In this document: piece after piece, positions 6,978 through 12,385 of the stretch
How positions within the stretch are numbered: position 1 is the stretch's first letter
Layout of the letters: every line of letters begins with the position of its first letter
Assembly: GCA_035516075.1 (NCBI GenBank)
Contig: DATJAQ010000373.1
Location: forward strand, 1-13,881
From: Gp13-AA77 sp035516075
GTDB lineage: Bacteria > Acidobacteriota > Terriglobia > UBA7540
Direction: 5' to 3'
DNA length: 13,881 bases
Notes under the pieces: generated by a model
Told to the model about the DNA's origin: nothing
What the model saw: the letters and a program-made list of their open reading frames with translations, nothing else
Databases searched by the model: none
Translations under genes and position numbers: made by a program

Positions 6978-7793
6978 ATGTCGCGAATCGTCGAAATCGT
7001 CAAGCGCGTACTCGAGTTTATTCCGTTCGCCGTGGACGTTCTCTTCGTGGGCCTCACGGTCATGGTGGCTGCCTACGGAGCCATCAAAGCGGCCCTCGAG
7101 GTCCCGGATTTTGTAAAAGACCGGTGGGACGCCCTCCGAAAAATCGATTATCGAGTGAAGACCACGGTCGTGAAGGCAAATATCGGCGAGGACCAAACCC
7201 AGACGATCAAGCTGCGGACGGTCCGCGTGCACAAGAAACTCAACAAGATCGTGCTCGACCGTGTCCCGGGGTACGGTAGTGGCCCGGTGGCCGGGGACCG
7301 CGAAGTTAAGGTCCAGCCCCCGCATTATTCTCATCGCGACCAGCCCACGCATTATTCCGTTCCGGGTGCAAGCTCGGTGGTCTCGGGAGAAGGCAAGAAC
7401 ATGTTTCAAATCGACTTCAAACCCGATGAGGAACTGGAGCCTCATCGCGACCACTCGATTCTGCTCACTTACACCCTCGAGAAGAAATTGGGTGAGATCT
7501 TCGCTCCTCCCTTCGTGGAAGCCGGCCAGCCCGTGGGCTCGGAGCGCCTTGTCATCGAGGTCTATTTTCCACCGAAGTGGCGACTGAAAAAAGACACCGC
7601 CAGCGTGATCACCGTCGATCCCCAGGGAAAGCCAATAGACACCCTCGACGAGCAGCGGGCACGGATAAAGCCATACCCCGCCTTCGACTTCCGCGACGGC
7701 CGGGGCGAGATCGAGTACATTCGGGCCGTCATCTCCAGGCCCCCGCAAGATGTTGACATTCGTCTTAACTGGGAGTGGGAAAAAACCCCCTGA
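6978..7793 (+). CDS. Membrane-anchored protein of unknown function
   Basis: I do not recognise this 271-residue protein. It has an amphipathic N-terminus (MSRIVEIVKRVLEF), one hydrophobic segment at about residues 14-38 (IPFAVDVLFVGLTVMVAAYG and on), and then a soluble, strand-rich domain with many charged residues and alternating hydrophobics (for example TQTIKLRTVRVHKK, SERLVIEVYFPPKW, DVDIRLNWEWEK). No cysteines, catalytic motif or nucleotide-binding motif stand out. A short internal duplication is visible (PPHYS, then PTHYS, residues about 114-127). The start at 6978 follows GAGGGAGG by about five bases; the frame is open further upstream but only over the permease gene's end. It sits 95 bases after the permease on the same strand, so it may be co-transcribed, but no functional link is evident. 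Confidence 0.7.
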   Translation: MSRIVEIVKRVLEFIPFAVDVLFVGLTVMVAAYGAIKAALEVPDFVKDRWDALRKIDYRVKTTVVKANIGEDQTQTIKLRTVRVHKKLNKIVLDRVPGYGSGPVAGDREVKVQPPHYSHRDQPTHYSVPGASSVVSGEGKNMFQIDFKPDEELEPHRDHSILLTYTLEKKLGEIFAPPFVEAGQPVGSERLVIEVYFPPKWRLKKDTASVITVDPQGKPIDTLDEQRARIKPYPAFDFRDGRGEIEYIRAVISRPPQDVDIRLNWEWEKTP

Positions 7794-8119
7794 GACTTCG
7801 GGCGAGAGAACCCCCTCGCTTCTGCCCGGACGGGTACCTCTGCCACGGCTAGCTTCTGAACAACCCTCCAAGTCAAGCCCCTGCCGCGTTGTCCCGGGCG
7901 CACCCCGGAGACGGCGCGCGCTGCATTTCCCATAAACCCATTTTGCGCCGCACAGCCTGACCGCGCCCCGCGAGAGCGGTGCTGCCCGCCAGTGCGCCAA
8001 GAGTTGTCGATCGGAAGCGCGCCGTGCTAAGTTTTTAAGGGGACCGGTTGGCGGGACAGCCAAAAACGGGCGCGGAATCTGCCTTGGATGGCGAGGTGCG
8101 GACCCGGCGGAAAGGTAAG
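7794..8119. other. Intergenic region before the M49 gene
   Basis: No gene is supported in these 326 bases. Just after the preceding stop there is an imperfect hairpin (CGGGCGAG at about 7800 against CTCGC...GCCCG up to about 7831) that has no T-run, so I do not call it a terminator. Near the end lie a weak candidate promoter and a purine-rich AAGGGGA. Confidence 0.5.
8004..8033 (+). promoter_or_regulatory. Weak candidate promoter for the M49 peptidase gene
   Basis: TTGTCG (8004-8009) is followed after 18 bases by TAAGTT (8028-8033), which is preceded by TGC as in an extended -10 element. A start near 8040 would leave a leader of about 80 bases before the ATG at 8120. The match is modest and is offered only as the best candidate. 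Confidence 0.25.
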
Positions 8120-9730
8120 ATGAGCATCGCAACCGAAGCTTCCAGGCAGAGATTCCGGGCGCTTGCGCCGGTTGAGTTCGACGCGGCGGAGTTCCTTCCG
8201 CCAGAAATTGGGCTTGAGGAAATCGATTACTTATTTCAGGCCGCTGAGATCGTGGATGGAATTTTCTGGCGCCAAGCCTCACCCCAGGCCAGTGCCTTGG
8301 ACTTGCTGAAGCTGGCGGGCGACGACCGGGAGCTGCGGGAGATGGTTCTCTTCAACTGCGGCCCCTACGACCGCCTGCAAAACGATTCCCCGTTTCTTCC
8401 CGTGGGTCCGAAACTGCCCGGGGCCGGATTCTACCCGCCCGACTTGAGCCGCGAGGACTTCACGGCCTATCTTCAGAACCATCCGGATTGCAAGCCCTCC
8501 TTCCAGTCGCCCTATACTGTGATTCAGTGTAGCGGGTCGCATCTGTCCGCGGTGCCGTATTACGAGGCCTATTCTGAACAGGTTACCTCAATCAGCCGGC
8601 TTATGGCGAAGGCAAGCCGGCACGAAAGGCACTCGGGTTTCCGGGAATTCCTCGCCCAGCGGGCCCAGGATTTGCTGAGGGACGACTATTACGCCAGCGA
8701 TAGTCTGTGGGTCCGCTTAACGGACAACCCCCTGGACCTCGTCATCGGCCCGATCGAGGTTTACGAAGACCAACTGATGGGTTTGAAGGCGTCGTACGAA
8801 GCCCTGCTTCTAGCGCGCGATTTTGCAGAGTCCTCGAAGGTTCAGCACTTCCAACACGAACTGCCTTCCCTGTGCCGGACCCTCGAAACCCAAACCGGCA
8901 GGCGGCTCCAGGTGGAAGAGAGCCGCGTCGCCCTCTCCGTGGCCAATCTGGTGTATGCCGGCGGCGATGCGCGAAAGGCCATTCCCGCTATCGCCTTCAG
9001 CCTGCCCAACGATGAGCGGGTGGTCGAGGACGTGGGCAGCCGGCAGGTGATTCTGAGAAACGTCCTGGAAGCCAAGTTTCGCCTCATCGATTGGCAGCTT
9101 CATCAGCGAGTGCTGGCCGCGCCTGTGGACAACCAGGAACTGGCCTTCCGATGCTTTTCCGATCACACGTTGTTCCACGAGCTCTCCCACGCCATTGGGC
9201 CCCACCGGATCAGCAGGGACGGCGAGTCGACCACTGTCAATCGCTGCCTGAAGCACCACTACTCGGTGCTCGAAGAAACCAAGGCGGATACCCTGGCGGC
9301 CTGCCTCATGCTCCAGACGAGCGCCGGCGCGGCCGGCCACGCGTTCCTGGAAACCTATGTGGCCGGCTTCCTGCGCGCCATCCGTTTCGGCCTGGCGAGC
9401 GCCCACGGGGGTGCGAACGCCATCCAGTTCAACTTCCTGTCAGAGAACGGGGCTATTTCCATACATCCCAAGACAGCGCGGCTTTCCATCGACTCGGGGG
9501 CGGCTCGAGCGGCGCTGCTCCGGCTGGTCTCCAGCATCGTCGGGATTCAGGAGAGCGGCGACTTCGATGCGGCCGACCGGTTTGTGGGCCAGTTCTGCCG
9601 GATGAGTCCCGGGATCGTGGCACTTACGGAGCAGGTGAAAGACCTTCCCATCGACATCCGCATACGTTTTGAAACTGAGCGCGGCCGTCCCTCAGTGGAC
9701 CGGCTCGCCGATCGTGCGCTGGCGACTTAG
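8120..9730 (+). CDS. M49 family metallopeptidase, dipeptidyl-peptidase III-like
   Basis: The product is a 536-residue zinc peptidase without signal peptide, expected in the cytoplasm, where M49 enzymes cut dipeptides from oligopeptide N-termini. The zinc site is HELSH (residues 353-357) plus EETKAD (385-390); the ligands are probably His353, His357 and Glu386, with Glu354 catalytic. Most M49 members have the six-residue HEXXGH; the five-residue HEXXH form seen here is the rarer variant reported for the Caldithrix abyssi enzyme (HEISH). Other family-like segments are GPYDRLQNDSPFLP (81-94) and NPLDLVIGPIEVYEDQLMGL (203-222), the latter near the substrate cleft in known members. I chose ATG 8120, which follows GGAAAGG. 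A TTG at 8048 with AAGGGGA upstream would add 24 unremarkable residues and remains possible. The gene is apparently transcribed alone and is convergent with the VWAVG-repeat gene. Confidence 0.88.
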   Translation: MSIATEASRQRFRALAPVEFDAAEFLPPEIGLEEIDYLFQAAEIVDGIFWRQASPQASALDLLKLAGDDRELREMVLFNCGPYDRLQNDSPFLPVGPKLPGAGFYPPDLSREDFTAYLQNHPDCKPSFQSPYTVIQCSGSHLSAVPYYEAYSEQVTSISRLMAKASRHERHSGFREFLAQRAQDLLRDDYYASDSLWVRLTDNPLDLVIGPIEVYEDQLMGLKASYEALLLARDFAESSKVQHFQHELPSLCRTLETQTGRRLQVEESRVALSVANLVYAGGDARKAIPAIAFSLPNDERVVEDVGSRQVILRNVLEAKFRLIDWQLHQRVLAAPVDNQELAFRCFSDHTLFHELSHAIGPHRISRDGESTTVNRCLKHHYSVLEETKADTLAACLMLQTSAGAAGHAFLETYVAGFLRAIRFGLASAHGGANAIQFNFLSENGAISIHPKTARLSIDSGAARAALLRLVSSIVGIQESGDFDAADRFVGQFCRMSPGIVALTEQVKDLPIDIRIRFETERGRPSVDRLADRALAT

Positions 9731-10042
9731 CGCGGCCTGCAGAGAAGCCCCGGGGGCGGGAGATTTCTTGAGCCGCAATTCGGGCGAAGCCAGCCCCGAG
9801 ACTACGCCAGAGAAGCCCTTGAACTTGGGGTGAGCTCGCGGCGCGCGCGTCCCGGCCGCTCCGTGCCCAGGCCTGGCCGGGCCGGAATCTCGCGAGCCGC
9901 CCGGTTCTTCAACGCCTGGGCCGGCCAGCGAACGGGCTTCAGACCTGAGCCTCACTCCTCGTCATCATCTCTCTTAACCGCCACCGGAGCAACCTATCGC
10001 CAGTGACCCGGTCGGGTTTATTGGCGGCTCCCTCCCAGCGCC

Positions 10043-10068
10043 GTCATTCCCGCGCAAGTGGGAATGAC
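10043..10068. repeat. REP-like palindrome (ATTCCC-N8-GGGAAT)
   Basis: GTCATTCCC (10043-10051) and GGGAATGAC (10060-10068) are perfect nine-base inverted arms around the eight-base loop GCGCAAGT. The inner part fits the ATTCCC-N8-GGGAAT pattern of the neisserial dRS3 element and of REP-like dispersed palindromes in other bacteria. Its place between two convergent genes, next to a transposase remnant, is typical for REP sequences. Whether it is repeated elsewhere in this genome cannot be seen from this window. Confidence 0.6.
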
Positions 10069-10144
10069 CGTGCCCAGAGAGTTCCCCGAAAGTTCGAGCT
10101 GAACCACTTCCGGCTGGACCAAAGCGTCGCTTTGCGCCGGCCGC

Positions 10145-10219
10145 CCACCGTCGCCGCAGGACGCGGCAGGTGATAAAGAGAAAGCGATCCGCGAGCGCGA
10201 GCCGGCGCAGACGAGGCAC
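10145..10219 (-). pseudogene. N-terminal remnant of a REP-associated Y1 transposase
   Basis: Read from a GTG at 10219 on the minus strand, the first 25 residues (MPRLRRLALADRFLFITCRV, then LRRR) resemble the start of REP-associated tyrosine transposases (RAYT, IS200/IS605-related Y1 family), which commonly begin with a basic MPRxLRR segment and a strand like (F/Y)FITC. After about residue 25 the similarity stops. The catalytic HxH motif and tyrosine are absent, and the frame runs on as unrelated Gly/Ser/Arg-rich sequence to 9974. I read this as the broken 5' end of a lost transposase gene. The identification rests on a short stretch and is therefore tentative. Confidence 0.45.
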
Positions 10220-10240
10220 GCGTTGAATTATAGTTCGTCG

Positions 10241-10269
10241 CCCGAATAAAACTGCAGAGTGTGACTCTG
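10241..10269 (-). terminator. Weak candidate terminator of the VWAVG-repeat gene
   Basis: On the minus strand, CAGAGT-CAC-ACTCTG (10269-10255) forms a six-base-pair stem followed by CAGTTTTATT. It begins three bases beyond the stop codon of the gene. The stem is short and the T-run is interrupted, so the call is weak. Confidence 0.35.
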
Positions 10270-10271
10270 GC

Positions 10272-11468
10272 CTACCGGCTCTGCAGGAGCGTTAGTGTCA
10301 GCGGATTTTGAAGAGCGCCGGGTATACCGCCGGTTTTGGAGTACATGCCCACCGCCCAGACGGAGCCGTTAATGCTTGCAGCGCTGCAGAGCTGCGCTGC
10401 CTTGCCGGGATTGGGCGCGATGGCGGCGCTCCAGCTTGTGCCGTTCCAGTGCTCGGCGATGGGCTCCGCCTGGATGCCGACCCTCCAGACATACCCCACC
10501 GCCCAAACGTTCGTGCTGGAGACCGCGGCAACCGCGTTCAAGTTCGTGGCCACTCCCAGCACCGGACCGTCAACCAGGGTCCACTTCACGCCGTCCCAGT
10601 GTTCGGTCAAGGCGCCGCCGTACTGGCCCTGGCTGTTCTCGTTCTCGTATCCCACCGCCCAAACGTCGTCGGCCGATAGGGCGGCAACGCCGTACAGCTC
10701 GTTGAACTCGCTGGGCGGCGGGTAGACGCTTGGAACGATGCTCCAACCCTCGCCGTCGTAGTGCTCGATCAGCGGGACGTCTGTGATATCGGTTTCCGAA
10801 TATCCGACCGCCCAGACGTCGGTGGAAGATACCACGGCCACTGCCGTCAGAAAGTTCTTGTCGGCGCCCGCCACATTGGGGCTCTCCACAATGCTCCATC
10901 GCGTGCCGTCCCAGTATTCGACGAGCGTGTCCCACTGGTATTGGCCGCTTTCCTGGAAATTCCCCACCGCCCAGACATCGTCTGTGGACGCCGCGGCCAC
11001 CGCCACCAGCGTGCTGGTTTCCCCGTGCGGCTCATTCGGGCTGCCAACGGCCGCCCATTGGGCGCCATTCCAGTGCTCGGCGAGGGTCTTGCTGTTCCAG
11101 CCGCACATGTATCCCACCGCCCACACGTCGTTGAGGGTAACGCCCGCCACACCGGTCAGGGCGCTCCCGCTGTAGCCCTGGCCGCAGTTTGATTGGGTGC
11201 CGGGATTGGGGCTGGGCACCATGCTCCAGTTCGTGCCGTTCCAGCGCTCCGTAAGGGTCATTTGGACGTTTGAGTTCGAATAGTCGTATCCCACCGCCCA
11301 GACGTCGGACGGCGAGACGGCAGCGGTCCCGTAAAGATTGTTCGTGTTCGTGCGGTTAGGACTGGAGACCACCTTCCAGTCCGAGCCTGCGGCAAGCGTA
11401 ACCGCGGTGGCGGCCAACCACAGGGCGGCGGCCACGGCGAGAGCGAGGTGTTTTGGCTTTCGGCTCAT
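10272..11468 (-). CDS. Secreted seven-repeat VWAVG protein, probable beta-propeller
   Basis: The product is 398 residues long. It starts with a signal peptide (MSRKPKHLAL followed by a hydrophobic Ala/Leu stretch, likely cleavage after LAA at residue 27). The rest consists of seven repeats with a VWAVG core at residues 56, 115, 165, 218, 269, 321 and 370, at spacings of 49-59. Each repeat follows the pattern L-x-E-(H/R)-W-(N/D)-G-x-x-W-S, then SPN, a Val/Ala-rich strand, (S/T)-x-(D/N)-VWAVGY. Strand-rich repeats of about 52 residues present seven times suggest a seven-bladed beta-propeller, closed by the N-terminal WKVVSSPN segment. No catalytic motif is visible; binding or surface roles are guesses. 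AGGAGGA precedes the ATG at 11468. The frame is open to 11783, but that part contains DNA repeats and has no second ribosome-binding site. Confidence 0.82.
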   Translation of the reverse strand: MSRKPKHLALAVAAALWLAATAVTLAAGSDWKVVSSPNRTNTNNLYGTAAVSPSDVWAVGYDYSNSNVQMTLTERWNGTNWSMVPSPNPGTQSNCGQGYSGSALTGVAGVTLNDVWAVGYMCGWNSKTLAEHWNGAQWAAVGSPNEPHGETSTLVAVAAASTDDVWAVGNFQESGQYQWDTLVEYWDGTRWSIVESPNVAGADKNFLTAVAVVSSTDVWAVGYSETDITDVPLIEHYDGEGWSIVPSVYPPPSEFNELYGVAALSADDVWAVGYENENSQGQYGGALTEHWDGVKWTLVDGPVLGVATNLNAVAAVSSTNVWAVGYVWRVGIQAEPIAEHWNGTSWSAAIAPNPGKAAQLCSAASINGSVWAVGMYSKTGGIPGALQNPLTLTLLQSR

Positions 11469-11621
11469 TTCGATCGTCCTCCTCGGTAAGATGAGCGAGC
11501 TACTCAGGGTCGGGCTTTGCGGTCTTTCCCCCCGCCTTCGATGTCCACGGCCGCCGATGGACTGCACGAGAATTGTGGCCGAGATGGCGAAAGAAATGCA
11601 AAACCTGGCTCGGATGTCGCG

Positions 11622-11700
11622 GAGCCTTTCAGCGAAACGAACCCGTAGCGCAGACCTGTTTCCCAAAGTCTGCGGCCTCTCCGCGAAACGAACCCACAGC
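11622..11700. repeat. Direct repeat pair flanking a hairpin
   Basis: Two copies, 11622-11649 and 11673-11700, agree at 22 of 28 positions with an identical core GCGAAACGAACCC, and lie 51 bases apart. Between them CGCAGAC (11649-11655) and GTCTGCG (11668-11674) form a perfect seven-base-pair stem with a 12-base loop, so the arrangement is repeat, hairpin, repeat. Read on the minus strand both copies contain GGGTTCGTTTCGC. It could be part of a dispersed intergenic element or a regulatory site for the VWAVG-repeat gene. Confidence 0.55.
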
Positions 11701-11762
11701 CGAGCCTCGGCTGGACGGTGGCGGATGGCCTTACCTATGCAGATATCACATGTGTTAATCAC

Positions 11763-11791
11763 TTGACAAATTTCTCCCAGCAACCGATTAT
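11763..11791 (+). promoter_or_regulatory. Sigma70-like promoter
   Basis: TTGACA (11763-11768, perfect -35) and GATTAT (11786-11791, four of six) are separated by the ideal 17 bases in AT-rich DNA. Transcription would start near 11798 and run through the 22-base tandem repeat. The next supported gene downstream is the S53 peptidase, nearly 590 bases away, so this promoter serves either a very long leader or an unrecognised transcript. The TTGACAAA sequence also reads as TTTGTCAA on the other strand, so a divergent promoter for the VWAVG-repeat gene is possible. Confidence 0.4.
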
Positions 11792-11817
11792 GGATTTCGT
11801 CTCGCGGGCTTCGAATC

Positions 11818-11861
11818 GTGAGCTATTCATGCCTTTATGGTGAGCTATTCATACCTTTATG
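11818..11861 (+). repeat. 22-base tandem repeat, two copies
   Basis: GTGAGCTATTCATGCCTTTATG (11818-11839) is followed immediately by a second copy (11840-11861) that differs by one base (A for G at the 14th position). The repeat is AT-rich and its period is about two helical turns, so two proteins bound here would face the same side of the DNA. It lies about 20-60 bases after the predicted start site of the promoter at 11763-11791. Function unknown. Confidence 0.75.
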
Positions 11862-12225
11862 CTAGTCAGCCTGGTCATAAGACGAGACCGGCAACAACAC
11901 CAAAATTGACTGGAGTGTGGGGCAGTCGGTAGCGAACGCCGAGCGGCCACCCGGTAAGGGGCGATCCGGATTTTGCCCGCTGCCCGGAGGGCCGGCGCTT
12001 TACGCGTCGCCGCGAATTAAGCTCAGGGCCTGCGGCGCCGAGATGCGGTATTCACTGAACCCGGGTGCTGACTTGTCGGACCGGCCTGCGACAGAGGCCG
12101 CGGATGGTGCCGGAACTCGACTTCAACCGGCGGCGGCTATCGGCGGAAAATGAGGCGTCAGGCGGCCACGGGGAGGACGCGTTCTGCGCGTGTCCCGCCG
12201 CTGCTCGATGGCCGGAAATGGTGGC

Positions 12226-12254
12226 TTGGAGGTAGTTGGAGGGCTCGGCATAAA
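12226..12254 (+). promoter_or_regulatory. Candidate promoter of the S53 peptidase gene
   Basis: TTGGAG (12226-12231) and CATAAA (12249-12254) are separated by 17 bases. Each matches the sigma70 consensus at four positions. A start near 12261 would give a leader of about 125 bases that begins exactly at the first arm of the inverted repeat 12262-12310. Confidence 0.35.
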
Positions 12255-12261
12255 AAGCAAA

Positions 12262-12355
12262 CCGAAAGCGGCAATCGAAGTTGGGTGATGCTGGCCCGAA
12301 GCGCTTTCGGATACTGAATCAGCAGCACGATGCAACAGGATCCGCATTTTGCGGA
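12262..12355 (+). promoter_or_regulatory. Structured leader upstream of the S53 gene
   Basis: CCGAAAGCG (12262-12270) is an exact reverse complement of CGCTTTCGG (12302-12310). The second arm can alternatively pair locally with CCGAA at 12296-12300, so two mutually exclusive stems are possible. A separate perfect hairpin follows, TCCGCA-TTT-TGCGGA (12341-12355), 30 bases before the start codon. I recognise no known riboswitch or protein-binding leader in it. Confidence 0.35.
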
Positions 12356-12385
12356 ACCCAATTCGATTTTCCACAGGAGAAGGTA

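Larger units (their letters stand above)
9731..10271. other. Convergent intergenic region with mobile-element traces
   Basis: No intact gene is supported in these 541 bases between convergent genes. The left half (9731-9970) is GC-rich with weak inverted repeats such as CCCGGCC/GGCCGGG at about 9850-9890 and no T-run. The right half holds a REP-like palindrome, a second small perfect hairpin (CAAAGC gtc GCTTTG, 10120-10134), a remnant of a REP-associated transposase start and a weak terminator for the minus-strand gene. Confidence 0.55.
11469..12385. other. Long divergent intergenic region with repeats and signals
   Basis: No coding gene is convincing in these 917 bases between divergent genes for two secreted proteins. 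The only candidate on the plus strand, 11917-12153, has a Pro/Gly/Arg-rich product without a ribosome-binding site. Instead, the region holds a 51-base-period repeat with an internal hairpin (11622-11700), a good plus-strand promoter (11763-11791), a 22-base tandem repeat (11818-11861), a weaker promoter (12226-12254) and structured leader sequence before the S53 gene. The part from 11740 to 11890 is clearly more AT-rich than its surroundings. Confidence 0.6.

Noticed and set aside
7800..7831. Hairpin after the unknown membrane-anchored gene as a terminator
   Set aside because: The stem is imperfect with a large bulge and no T-run follows.
8048..8119. Alternative TTG start for the M49 gene with AAGGGGA upstream
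   Set aside because: The 24 extra residues are polar and show no signal peptide or conserved feature. The ATG at 8120 has its own GGAAAGG site. The alternative cannot be fully excluded.
6921..8282. A 453-codon open frame on the minus strand
   Set aside because: It runs antisense across the unknown membrane-anchored gene, the following gap and the start of the M49 gene. It matches no family, and the plus-strand genes are better supported.
11469..11783. N-terminal extension of the VWAVG-repeat gene
   Set aside because: It would place 105 unrelated residues, encoded partly by DNA repeats, before a strong ribosome-binding site and a typical signal peptide at 11468.
11818..11861. Possible CRISPR array
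   Set aside because: The two copies are directly adjacent with no spacer, and no cas genes are in the window.
11917..12153. A 78-codon plus-strand open frame
   Set aside because: It has no ribosome-binding site, a Pro/Gly/Arg/Ala-rich composition and no similarity that I recognise.
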